Source of the DNA: Lachnospiraceae bacterium JLR.KK002
GTDB taxonomy: Bacteria; Bacillota; Clostridia; Lachnospirales; Lachnospiraceae
Assembly: GCA_036941025.1 (NCBI GenBank)
Contig: JAYMNP010000001.1
Coordinates: forward strand, 372,001 to 436,000
Direction of reading: 5' to 3'
Length of the DNA stretch: 64,000 nucleotides
Each line of letters opens with the position of its first letter. The first letter of the stretch is position 1. The position numbers and the translations under genes are program-made. This document shows, piece after piece, positions 55,295 through 63,588 of the stretch. A model generated the notes under the pieces. The model was not told the origin of the DNA, did not search any database, and worked only from the letters and a program-made list of their open reading frames with translations.

Positions 55295-55711
55295 TCAGGT
55301 ATTCCGGAGAGATTTGCCGGATGTTTCGGAAGTACGAATCAGGAGCTTTTCAAAAATAAGCCCGGCAATCATCCAGTAAGGGGCGTAGTCCAGGCGGATT
55401 ACTCCGTTTATACTGGTTTTTGCGCCGCTGTAGTCCCAGGGGCACATCCGGTATTTTTTCAAAATACTTCCGCTCACGTATTCTCCAAGAAAAATAAGGC
55501 ATGAATAAAATGCTCCCCGAATCACAGGGGAACAGTGTTTCAGCAGGCGGCAGAAGGGCCTGAAACATGCTGTCATGCCGTAAATAGGGAACATCCACAG
55601 GGAGGTTTGCCCCATAAGCTGCAGTTCGCGTTTTCGGAAGGAGTCAAAAGAAGTAAACAGTATTTCCAGACACCATCCGGTTAATCCACAAAGTAAAAAA
55701 TTCCGTTTCAT
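55295..55711 (-). CDS. putative ABC transporter type IV (CmpB-like) membrane protein
   Basis: About 138 residues with four membrane helices and the family features GWCLEILFTSF near the start and CPWDYSG in the third loop. Function unknown. The start is uncertain: ATG 55711 fits the usual N-terminus (MKRNFLL), in-frame ATGs at 55738 and 55747 exist, and none has a clear ribosome site. Confidence 0.6.
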   Translation of the reverse strand: MKRNFLLCGLTGWCLEILFTSFDSFRKRELQLMGQTSLWMFPIYGMTACFRPFCRLLKHCSPVIRGAFYSCLIFLGEYVSGSILKKYRMCPWDYSGAKTSINGVIRLDYAPYWMIAGLIFEKLLIRTSETSGKSLRNT

Positions 55712-55776
55712 AATCACAGTATGTCCGATATTTGGCATATTATGCATATTGACTGAATTTTTTGATGAAAAAATGA

Positions 55777-55805
55777 TTGACGGACAGGGGAAAAGCGATT
55801 ATTAT
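55777..55805 (+). promoter_or_regulatory. promoter of the lipoprotein gene
   Basis: TTGACG (55777-55782), 17 bp, TATTAT (55800-55805). Confidence 0.75.
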
Positions 55806-55841
55806 AGTAATGTAGCTAAATTTACGAAAAGGAGTAATATT

Positions 55842-56480
55842 ATGAGGAAAATGAAAAAAGTAATGGTTCTGCTGGCAGCAATGCTGGTAGCAGCGATGTT
55901 AGGCGGATGCGGCGGCTCTTTTGATGCCAGCCAGTATGTGAAGGCTTTGTTGGACAATTCCTACAAAAACGATTCAGAGGCTTTTGTAAAAGAAAAAGTG
56001 GGTACCAAAGAAGAAGCAGAAAAGCTCTATACCGAAGGAATTGATACGGAGATGGCGTCAATTACGACAGGAATGTCAGTTCCGGAAGACCTGGAAGCAG
56101 AGTTCCGGACAGTTCTGGAAGACGTATACAAGAATGTGAAGTATACTGTGGGCGATGCGAACAAGAAAGACAGCAAGACATATGAAGTGGAAGTAAAATG
56201 CGAGAAGATGAATATTTTCGGGCCTACCATGGAGAGTTTCTATGCTGCAGCAGAAGCATATGACGGAGATACCGAAGATGAAGCCGCACTGAATGAAGCG
56301 ATTGTAACCATGCTGGCAGATGCATTTAAAGAGACACTGCCAAACGTTACTTACGAAGATGCAGAAACCGTAACGGTACGTGTAGAACTGGTGAACAATG
56401 TGTGGACACCCAACGAAGATGATATCGTAAAATTACAGGAAAGCCTGTTTGATACGGATGCAGCTTCCATGACCCCATAA
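55842..56480 (+). CDS. lipoprotein of unknown function
   Basis: A 212-residue exported protein with a lipoprotein signal (KKVMVLLAAMLVAAMLGGC). The mature part is acidic and mostly helical with a tandem DUF5105-like look. ATG 55842 follows AAAAGGAG. Own promoter and terminator. Probably surface-exposed; no enzyme motif seen. Confidence 0.8.
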   Translation: MRKMKKVMVLLAAMLVAAMLGGCGGSFDASQYVKALLDNSYKNDSEAFVKEKVGTKEEAEKLYTEGIDTEMASITTGMSVPEDLEAEFRTVLEDVYKNVKYTVGDANKKDSKTYEVEVKCEKMNIFGPTMESFYAAAEAYDGDTEDEAALNEAIVTMLADAFKETLPNVTYEDAETVTVRVELVNNVWTPNEDDIVKLQESLFDTDAASMTP

Positions 56481-56514
56481 TTGAGACAGAAAATTTAAAA
56501 TCAGGAAATACATA

Positions 56515-56556
56515 CCCCGGAGGGCTATCCAGATGGATTACTCTCCGGGGTTTCTT
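56515..56556 (+). terminator. terminator of the lipoprotein gene
   Basis: CCCCGGAG/CTCCGGGG stem (56515-56522 with 56543-56550) plus TTTCTTTTT. Confidence 0.85.
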
Positions 56557-56557
56557 T

Positions 56558-56616
56558 TTATCTTACAGGAAAGACCTTGTCATGCTAAAGTGTGAAAGTG
56601 TCTTCCTATAAGATAA
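56558..56616. repeat. intergenic hairpin repeat, module A copy 4
   Basis: TTATCTTACAGGAA and TTCCTATAAGATAA around the same centre as copies 2 and 3. Two stem positions differ from copy 3 on both arms in a compensating way; one C-A mismatch remains. Followed by a GGTCTTCTACACTCCGTTTC stretch, part of a third module seen at 59610. Confidence 0.8.
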
Positions 56617-56714
56617 AACCATTATGCGCAGGGTCTTCTACACTCCGTTTCGGTCCGCGCGGCGAGCAGGGAAAGAGGAACCTCCTCTGCCCGATTTTTA
56701 CAGGAAAATCTTTG

Positions 56715-58046
56715 TTACATATGTCCGCAGGCGTCCATGGCGGCCTCGTATACTCTGGAAAAGGGCACTTTGCACTGTTTGGCGGCGGCAGCCACATCTT
56801 CATATTCCGGTTTGTATTTGCTGATGCCGTATCCGGTGCTGATTTTGACTGTAATTTCTCCGTAGGGGGTGCGGACTTTACGGAACTGGGCCTCCAGTGT
56901 TCTGCGGTAGCAGGGCTGGATACGAATGCCTCTTGTGGTGGTATGGGTCAGTATCAGTCTGCTGAAACGGCTTTCTTCTTCCAGATTGCACAGGCAGGTC
57001 AGCAGAAGTCCGGGGCGGTTTTTCTTCATATGCACGGAAGTGGTGAAAACATCCAGTGCTCCCGCGTCCATCAGAAGGCTGACTGCATAGGAAATTGCTT
57101 CCGGCGTCATATCGTCCAGATTACAGGAAAGTTCCAGAATCTGGTCAAGGTTGTGGAACTGTTCCGTATAAAAATCCGGGTGCGTTTCTTCTTCCGTAAA
57201 CCGGGCCAGGGGTCTGGAGCTGTAAGAATCGGGAAGCTGTCTGGGAGAGGGAACCGGAAACAGGTTCATGTTTCCCTGGAATACCCGCAGGCAGTTGGCG
57301 GAGGGAAAATCTCCGGCGCCCATGCCGTAGCCTGTCTTTTCCACAGACATGGGAGGCATGGTAATGAACTGGCTGGCAAAATGTTTTAACAGGGCGGCGC
57401 CGGTGGGGGTGCACAGTTCGCCCTCAATGGTGCCGCAGTAAATGGGAACATCACGCAGAATTTCCGCAGTGGCCGGGGCAGGAACCGGAAGAATCCCGTG
57501 GGCACAGCGGACGCTGCCGCTTCCCACATGAACGGGAGAGGCGATAATCTGCTCCGGATTCAGAAGTTCCAGTAAAAGGCAGCAGCCTGTAACGTCCATC
57601 AGTGCGTCCAGTGTTCCCACTTCATGAAAATGAATCTGGGAAATATCTGTGTGATGGGCAGTGCTTTCCGCATTTCCAAGCAAAGTGTACACAGCCTTTG
57701 TGTGTTCTTTTACGGAAGAGGAAAGGGGCAGGCTGTCAATTTTGGCCAGCATTTCCGGATAAGTGGTGTGAAGGCTGCGGTGCTGGACGTCTTCCGGATG
57801 AGAATGGCGGTCTTCCTGAGAGAGGAGTTCTTCCTCCGTCTGTCCCAGAATTACCACGTTCATTTTCGTGCCCCAGATTCCGCATTTCTCGGAAGGGCTG
57901 GCGGAAAGCATAATTTCGTCCGGAAAAAGACCGTTCATGGTTTCCAGAAACCGGTTCTGTTCCGATTCCGGTAAAAGTTCATAGAGAGCGCCCATCAGCA
58001 TATCTCCGGCAGCGCCCATGTTGCATTCAATAAAAAGTGTTTTCAT
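56715..58046 (-). CDS. larC: nickel-pincer cofactor biosynthesis protein LarC
   Basis: Inserts nickel into the pyridinium dithiocarboxylate precursor (CTP-dependent cyclometallase) to give the cofactor of lactate racemase and relatives. A full 443-residue frame with GAAGDMLMGAL at the start, an internal histidine-rich stretch, HFHEVGTLDALMDVTG and the C-terminal half in the same frame; in some lactobacilli this junction needs a programmed frameshift. Coupled to larB by an ATGA overlap and an AGGAGGT site. Confidence 0.95.
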   Translation of the reverse strand: MKTLFIECNMGAAGDMLMGALYELLPESEQNRFLETMNGLFPDEIMLSASPSEKCGIWGTKMNVVILGQTEEELLSQEDRHSHPEDVQHRSLHTTYPEMLAKIDSLPLSSSVKEHTKAVYTLLGNAESTAHHTDISQIHFHEVGTLDALMDVTGCCLLLELLNPEQIIASPVHVGSGSVRCAHGILPVPAPATAEILRDVPIYCGTIEGELCTPTGAALLKHFASQFITMPPMSVEKTGYGMGAGDFPSANCLRVFQGNMNLFPVPSPRQLPDSYSSRPLARFTEEETHPDFYTEQFHNLDQILELSCNLDDMTPEAISYAVSLLMDAGALDVFTTSVHMKKNRPGLLLTCLCNLEEESRFSRLILTHTTTRGIRIQPCYRRTLEAQFRKVRTPYGEITVKISTGYGISKYKPEYEDVAAAAKQCKVPFSRVYEAAMDACGHM

Positions 58047-58804
58047 ATCTGATTACCTCCTGTATGATTAATCATGCTGGCAAGATAGCCGGCACCAAAT
58101 CCATTGTCGATATTTACCACGCTGACGCCGCTGGCACAGGAATTCAGCATGGAAAGCAGTGCGGACAGGCCCTGAAAATTGGCTCCGTATCCGATACTGG
58201 TGGGAACCGCGATGACCGGACAGTCGCTTAAGCCTCCGATTACGCTGGCAAGGGCTCCTTCCATTCCGGCAACCGCAACAATAACGGTGGCCTGGGAAAT
58301 GCTGTCCACATGGGATAGCAGCCGGTGGATTCCGGCAACGCCCACATCATAGAGGCGTTCCACCTGATTGCCCAGTACTTCTGCCGTAAGGGCTGCTTCT
58401 TCTGCCACCGGAATGTCGCTGGTGCCTCCGGTAGCTACCAGAATGGTGCCGGAAGCAGTGCGGTATTCCCTGCGGTTGACGATTCCGATACGGGAAAGTT
58501 TATCATAAGTAAGGGAAAAATGCAGGGACAGGTAAGAAGCAGATTCTTCGGAAAGCCGGGTAATCAGAATATTTTCCGAACAGTGGGATAACAGAGAATG
58601 GATGATACCCTCCATCTGTTCCGCTGTCTTTCCGGCGCCGTAAATCACTTCCGGAGTTCCCTGACGGATTTTCCGGTGATGGTCAATTTTGGCATATCCC
58701 AAATCTTCGAAAGGGCTGATTTTTAACTTTTCATAAGCAGTATGGATGTCCAGGGTGCCTTCCTGCACCTGCTGCAAAACGGACAGTATATGTTTTGATT
58801 CCAT
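58043..58804 (-). CDS. larB: nickel-pincer cofactor biosynthesis protein LarB
   Basis: Carboxylates and hydrolyses nicotinic acid adenine dinucleotide, the first step of the nickel-pincer cofactor pathway. 253 residues with a PurE-like core (VATGGTSDIPVAEEAALTAE, VVAVAGMEGALASVIGGL, TSIGYGANFQGLSALL). ATG 58804 has GGAGGTGA upstream. larA and larE are not in this window. Confidence 0.95.
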   Translation of the reverse strand: MESKHILSVLQQVQEGTLDIHTAYEKLKISPFEDLGYAKIDHHRKIRQGTPEVIYGAGKTAEQMEGIIHSLLSHCSENILITRLSEESASYLSLHFSLTYDKLSRIGIVNRREYRTASGTILVATGGTSDIPVAEEAALTAEVLGNQVERLYDVGVAGIHRLLSHVDSISQATVIVAVAGMEGALASVIGGLSDCPVIAVPTSIGYGANFQGLSALLSMLNSCASGVSVVNIDNGFGAGYLASMINHTGGNQI

Positions 58805-59179
58805 GGCAGCTTCACCTCCGTCTGAATAGTTATGAATAATTATAGAATTTTATCACAGAATAGTCAAGGAAGAGCTGGTATCACCTTCATGCAGGCATGA
58901 TTCGCCCATAATTTCGGCGATGGCTGAACTGTTACTTTTCCGGAAAATATAAAAAATTTTCTGTCACGAGCCTGTCCGCCGAATTATTTGAAAAAATGTG
59001 AAAAATGCCAGTTTTTTTATAAAATAATAGAAAATCATGGGAATTTATACAAAGTCAAAAAGAAAGAACAGACATAAAGTACCAGAGACAGGTATAACAA
59101 TATGGATAAAACGAAAGAATATTAGTAAAAAAGCTATATATTTTTAGTAATATTACCTGCAGAGACGGAAAATACGGAG
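58805..59179. other. AT-rich intergenic stretch, no gene recognised
   Basis: Between the divergent larB and HPr-like genes. No frame with a ribosome site. A small dyad GCAGGCATGATTCGCCC is seen near 58892; otherwise nothing recognisable. It must hold the larB promoter. Confidence 0.5.
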
Positions 59180-59215
59180 TTGACAAAATGATAAAAAGGT
59201 GGCATAATTTGCCAC
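59180..59215 (+). promoter_or_regulatory. promoter with palindrome over the -10, HPr-like gene
   Basis: TTGACA (59180-59185), 17 bp, CATAAT (59203-59208). A perfect inverted repeat GTGGCA-taatt-TGCCAC (59199-59215) covers the -10, a typical repressor site. Confidence 0.65.
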
Positions 59216-59297
59216 AAGTTCAGATAAGAACTTAACTGTGTTTGTAAATGCACATGGATGACGGTTCCAGAGTGCAGAATCAGAAAGGATGAGAACT

Positions 59298-59528
59298 ATG
59301 ATGAATGAAAAAGTTATTAGATTGGCAGATGCAGATGAAGTATGTGATTTTGTACGTGCTGCTGGTATGTGTGACTTTGATATAGATATTTCGGACCAGC
59401 GCATGGTAATTGACGCCAAATCAATTCTGGGAGTAATGGGCCTGGGAGTGAAGAAGGAACTGACTGTAAAATATGGCGGGGAAGACCTTACCTTTGAGAA
59501 TGTTCTGAGCAAGTATGCCATAGCATAA
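59298..59528 (+). CDS. HPr-like protein without the phosphorylatable histidine
   Basis: A 76-residue protein with the HPr fold pattern. The regulatory-serine region is kept (AKSILGVMGLGV; Ser42 corresponds to HPr Ser46), but the His15 region (GLHARPA in HPr) is replaced by ADADEVCDF, and the protein has no histidine at all. It therefore cannot carry phosphate in sugar uptake. The closest known idea is Crh of Bacillus, which keeps only the serine site and acts with CcpA. ATG 59298 has AAAGGA 8 bases upstream. Confidence 0.8.
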   Translation: MMNEKVIRLADADEVCDFVRAAGMCDFDIDISDQRMVIDAKSILGVMGLGVKKELTVKYGGEDLTFENVLSKYAIA

Positions 59529-59560
59529 GGAACATTCCGCAATGTGAACAGAATCAGGTG

Positions 59561-59608
59561 AAACAGGGCTGCTGTACCGGGAAACATGGTGCGGCGGCCC
59601 TGTTTTGC
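59561..59608 (+). terminator. terminator of the HPr-like gene
   Basis: AAACAGGGC/GCCCTGTTT (59561-59569 with 59597-59605), T run included in the stem. Confidence 0.75.
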
Positions 59609-59609
59609 A

Positions 59610-59875
59610 GGTCTACGCTCCGCTTCGGTCCGCGCTAAACGGACATCCACAGGATGTCCAGCGCCCCTCAGGATTGAGGGGGCCAGGTGAGTTGAAGTGG
59701 GCTTGCCCACTTTGTTCTCTTACAGGAAATATCGTGCCACTGTGAAGTACTAAAGCATGTGGATTTCCTATAAGATAGAGCTCTCCGGGCGGGATGCGCA
59801 GCTCGCGGAGATGAAATTTATTGCCAGGCAATCCGCTCGCGCGCGAAGAATGCGCCTGCGCATTCTTTTTTACAG
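59610..59875. repeat. intergenic palindromic repeat cluster, copy 5 (modules C, A and B)
   Basis: Module C (59610-59714): GGTCTACGCTCCGCTTCGG, the hairpin GGACATCC-aca-GGATGTCC, a CCCCTCAGGATTGAGGGG hairpin and GTGGGC-tt-GCCCAC. Module A (59715-59780): TTCTCTTACAGGAA ... TTTCCTATAAGATAGAG. Module B (59799-59845), then AATGCGC-ct-GCGCATT (59850-59865). The most complete copy in the window. Confidence 0.8.
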
Positions 59876-59937
59876 GAATTACGCTTGCAAAAGCCTTTTC
59901 TGTCATACTATAATATTTATATTACTCCGGCAATCAA

Positions 59938-60075
59938 ATACCCCGCTGCAAGCAACGGGGTATTTGGTCTCCGCTTCGCTTCGGTCGGTGCTGAACGTGT
60001 GCCACTGGCACACAGCACCCCTCGCGGCATTCGTCAAATAGCCATGCAAGCATGGCTATTTTCCTCATTGCTCGC
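59938..60075. repeat. further palindromic modules upstream of the helicase gene
   Basis: ACCCCG-ctgcaagcaa-CGGGGT, a CCGCTTCGCTTCGGTCGG stretch related to module C, GTGTGCCA-ctg-GCACAC, and AATAGCCATGC-aag-GCATGGCTATT (perfect 11 bp, 60037-60061). At least four hairpins stand in a row here, immediately before the nuclease-helicase gene. Confidence 0.7.
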
Positions 60076-60133
60076 GGGAATAAAATACCCGAAAGTCCAG
60101 TCAGCAGCGCATATAGGAAGGGACAGAAAACAG

Positions 60134-62488
60134 ATGGAACGAATAAAAATCTCGATACGGAATCTTGTGGAATTTATTCTGCGTTCCGGCGATATTGACA
60201 ATCGAAAAGGCCGGGCCATGCAGAAAGAGGCCATGCAGGAGGGCAGCAGAATACACCGGAAAATCCAGAGGAGAATGGGCGCTTCCTATGAGCCGGAGGT
60301 TTTTCTGAAAACGGAACTGGCGCGGGAGCGGTACATTCTGGTTCTGGAAGGACGGGCGGACGGTGTAATTACGGAGGAAGAAAAAGTAACCATTGATGAA
60401 ATAAAAGGGGTGTACCAGGATGTGAATTTCATGGAAGGGCCGGTTCCGGTTCATCTGGCCCAGGCAAAATGCTATGCTTATATGGTGGCTGCGGAACAGG
60501 AACTGCCGGAAATTTCTGTTCAGATGACCTACTGTAATCTGGATACGGAGGAAATCCGCAGATTTCAGGAGCATTACACGCTGGAAGAACTTGAGGAATG
60601 GTTTGAAGAACTGATTCGTGCATATGGAAGATGGGCGGAATTTCAGTATGAGGCCAGATTGGAACGGAATACATCCATTGCCGGGCTGGAATTTCCCTTC
60701 CCCTATCGGGAGGGGCAGAGGGAACTGGCCGGCGACGTGTATCGTACCATTCACCGCAGGAAAACACTGTTTATCCAGGCGCCTACCGGAACAGGCAAGA
60801 CCATCACTACGGTATTTCCGGCGGTGAAAGCTGTGGGAGAAGGGCTGGCAGACAAGATTTTCTATCTGACAGCCAAAACCATTACCAGGACTGTGGCGGG
60901 AGAAGCCTTCGGGCTGCTGCGGAACCTGGGGTACCGGGGACGGATTCTCACCATTACTGCGAAGGAAAAGCTCTGCCTCTGTGAGGAAATGGACTGCAAT
61001 CCGGTGCATTGCCCCTGTGCAAAGGGCCATTATGACCGGGTAAACGACGCAGTTTTTGATTTGCTCCGGAAAGAATATGAAATTACAAGGGAGATTCTGA
61101 TACGTCAGGCGGAGGAATTTCAGGTGTGCCCCTTTGAAATGTGTCTGGACACGGCCCTCTGGGTGGATGATATTATCTGTGATTATAATTATGTATTTGA
61201 CCCCAATGTTTATCTGAAACGCTTTTTTGCGGAAGGAGTAAAAGGAGAATACCTGTTTCTGGTGGATGAAGCCCATAATCTGGCGGACCGGGCCAGAGAA
61301 ATGTACAGCGCAGTTCTGTATAAGGAAGATTTTCTCCGTGTGAAAAAGATTTTAAAGAACCACAGCCTGAAATGCGTCCGGGGGCTGGAGCGGTGCAATA
61401 AACATCTGCTGGCAATGAAACGGGAGTGTGAAAACTGTGAGACGCTGGAAAGTATCAGCCCGCTGATTTTCTCCCTTATGCAGCTTGGGGCCGCAATGGA
61501 GGAATTCTTTTTAAAGGATATTGCATTTCCGGAGAAAAAGGAAGTGCAGGAATTTTATCTGGAGTTGCGGCATTTTCTGAACACGCATGAGCGGCTGGAT
61601 GAAAATTATGTGATTTACACGGAGCATGAGACGGACAGGAGTTTTAAGCTGAAGCTGTTCTGTGTGAATCCGGCGGTAAATCTGCAGGAATGTCTGGATA
61701 AAAGCCGCAGTACCATCTTTTTTTCCGCCACTTTGCTGCCGATAAACTATTACAAGAAGCTGCTGAGCGCCAGAGAGGATAATTATGCGGTGTATGCCCG
61801 CACCTCTTTTCAGCAGGAACAGCATTTTCTGGCAGTGGGCACGGATGTGAGCAGCAGATATACCAGGAGAACAGAATCGGAATTTCAGAAAATTGCAGAT
61901 TACATTTATGAGGCTTCCGGAGGGAAAACCGGAAATTATATGGTCTTTTTCCCTTCCTATAAAATGATGGAACAGGTATGGGAAAAGTTTCAGGCGCGGG
62001 AAGGAATCCGGGAGGAGCTGGACTGTGTCTGCCAGGAAAGCGGGATGACAGAACAGGAACGGGAGGAATTTCTGAGACTGTTTTCGGAAAAAAGAGAGAA
62101 AACCCTGATTGGCTTCTGCGTAATGGGAGGGATTTTTGCAGAGGGCATTGATTTGAAAGGGGAATCCCTGATTGGCGTGGTGATTGTGGGCACGGGGCTG
62201 CCTCAAATCAGCAACGAGCGGGAAATACTGAAACAGTTTTATGAGGAACGGGAACAGGCGGGATTTGCCTATGCATTCCGGTATCCCGGTATGAATAAAG
62301 TGCTGCAGGCGGCAGGGCGGGTAATCCGCACGGAAGAAGACCGGGGCATTATTCTGCTGCTGGACGAACGTTTTCAGCAGCGGGAATATCAGTCTCTGTT
62401 TCCAAGAGAGTGGGAGTCATACCAGCCGGTCCGCCTTTCCGGGGTACGCCATGCGGTGGAAGCGTTCTGGAACAGGAGGAGTGTATGA
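60134..62488 (+). CDS. DinG/XPD-type helicase with N-terminal RecB-like nuclease domain
   Basis: A 784-residue protein. Residues about 1-180 show PD-(D/E)XK motifs (GRADGVI, TIDEIKG, LAQAKCYAYM). The superfamily 2 helicase follows, with Walker A APTGTGKT (from A216), a cysteine-rich 4Fe-4S segment (CLCEEMDC, CPCAKG, CPFEMC), the DEAH box at 378-381, and motif VI QAAGRVIR. It is expected to unwind 5' to 3' and cut DNA in repair. ATG 60134 is the family-like start; upstream in-frame codons lie in repeats. Confidence 0.9.
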   Translation: MERIKISIRNLVEFILRSGDIDNRKGRAMQKEAMQEGSRIHRKIQRRMGASYEPEVFLKTELARERYILVLEGRADGVITEEEKVTIDEIKGVYQDVNFMEGPVPVHLAQAKCYAYMVAAEQELPEISVQMTYCNLDTEEIRRFQEHYTLEELEEWFEELIRAYGRWAEFQYEARLERNTSIAGLEFPFPYREGQRELAGDVYRTIHRRKTLFIQAPTGTGKTITTVFPAVKAVGEGLADKIFYLTAKTITRTVAGEAFGLLRNLGYRGRILTITAKEKLCLCEEMDCNPVHCPCAKGHYDRVNDAVFDLLRKEYEITREILIRQAEEFQVCPFEMCLDTALWVDDIICDYNYVFDPNVYLKRFFAEGVKGEYLFLVDEAHNLADRAREMYSAVLYKEDFLRVKKILKNHSLKCVRGLERCNKHLLAMKRECENCETLESISPLIFSLMQLGAAMEEFFLKDIAFPEKKEVQEFYLELRHFLNTHERLDENYVIYTEHETDRSFKLKLFCVNPAVNLQECLDKSRSTIFFSATLLPINYYKKLLSAREDNYAVYARTSFQQEQHFLAVGTDVSSRYTRRTESEFQKIADYIYEASGGKTGNYMVFFPSYKMMEQVWEKFQAREGIREELDCVCQESGMTEQEREEFLRLFSEKREKTLIGFCVMGGIFAEGIDLKGESLIGVVIVGTGLPQISNEREILKQFYEEREQAGFAYAFRYPGMNKVLQAAGRVIRTEEDRGIILLLDERFQQREYQSLFPREWESYQPVRLSGVRHAVEAFWNRRSV

Positions 62489-63393
62489 AACGAAGGAATT
62501 CCGGAGAACTGACAGGGAATTATTATAATCCCAAAACGGGAGCTTTTTACAGCAGGGAAAATAAAACAGGCCATGTGGTGGGCTGGGACGATAATTATCC
62601 GCGGGAGAATTTTAACAGCAATTTCCGGCCCGCTGCCAACGGAGCCTGGCTTGCCAAAGACAACAAGGGAGAAAAACATGGAAATCAGGGATATATCTGG
62701 ATTTCCTATGAAGATACTTCTGTCCGTCTGAAAAATTTTACTTTTTTGAATTGGAGCGGACGGGAAATTATCAGTATAATTACCACTATGACGGGACTGC
62801 AGGCAGCGGCTGCGCAGGATTCAGCTATCCGGAAGGGGTTACCCTGGCAAATATTTTTACAGCAAAGACCCGGAACGGGAAGACTGCTTCCTGTAAAATA
62901 ACGGTTCAGGCGGTGACAGATCAGGAAGAACTGAACATGCCAGAGCTGTATCATGTATCCAATCAGGAATCCGGTATCCGGCTGAAATGGAAAAAGTATC
63001 AGGCGCTGACGGGTATGATATATACCGCAGGACGCCCGGCGGGAAGTGGAAGCGGGCAGCGGTTATGATGATTCCGGCAGAAAAACCGTACGGTTGTATA
63101 TGCCGAAGCTGGCAAAGATAAACAGCAAATCCCCAGGGACACTGACGGTAACATGGAAAAGAAACAGGAAAGCGGACGGTTACCAGCTTCAGTATTCCCG
63201 GTCTGGGAATTTCAAAAAGTCTGTCAGCCTGGAACTCCGTTCCGGAAACAAAGAGAAGAAAACCATCCGGAAATTAAAGAAAAAGAAAGTGTATTATGTG
63301 AGAATCCGAAGCTGGAAGAAGTCCGGAAACAGATTGTATTACAGAGGATGGAGTGAGACGGGGAAAGCCAGAGTAAAACAGGGGCCGGAATAA
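62485..63393 (+). pseudogene. decayed papain-like (C1A) cysteine protease with lectin-like and Fn3 domains
   Basis: Three frames in a row carry parts of one exported protease: the catalytic-histidine region GHVVGWDDNYPRENFN and GYIWISYEDTSV (frame from 62485), a lectin-like segment NYQYNYHYDG (from 62751) and a fibronectin-III-like end (LTVTWKRNRKADGYQLQYS, to 63393). The front half with the catalytic cysteine is missing, the NSWG motif has decayed to DNKG, and two frameshifts separate the parts. The start overlaps the helicase end (ATGA). Confidence 0.75.
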
Positions 63394-63406
63394 AATCAGG
63401 ATAAGG

Positions 63407-63509
63407 GAGAGACAGCCGCAAAGCAACCGCTGTATACAGGATATGGCATTCGGCCCCAGGGAGCCTGATGTATATAGTGTAAATAAGCTGCCGTTTGCAG
63501 CCGTCTCTT
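63407..63509. other. long imperfect hairpin, unclassified
   Basis: GAGAGAC/GTCTCTT (63407-63413 with 63503-63509), GCAAA/TTTGC inside, and CGCTGTATACA paired with TGTATATAGTG over 11 bp with G-U pairs (63428-63438 with 63469-63479). A 103-base structure between the dead protease and the convergent VOC gene. Orientation unknown. Confidence 0.5.
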
Positions 63510-63555
63510 CTTCTGTTCTGACGGAAAATATATTGCCGCGTTAAAGCAACCGTGC

Positions 63556-63588
63556 CCCTGTGTCAAAGGGCGCGAACCCCTTATTTTT
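63556..63588. terminator. bidirectional terminator candidate
   Basis: AAGGG/CCCTT stem around a CGCG centre followed by ATTTTTT on the plus strand, next to the stop of the minus-strand VOC gene. Confidence 0.45.

Noticed and set aside
63407..63509. Cyclic-di-GMP-I riboswitch
   Set aside because: A GCAAAGC piece is reminiscent, but the two-helix aptamer with the tetraloop-receptor contact is not there, and no gene follows in plus orientation.
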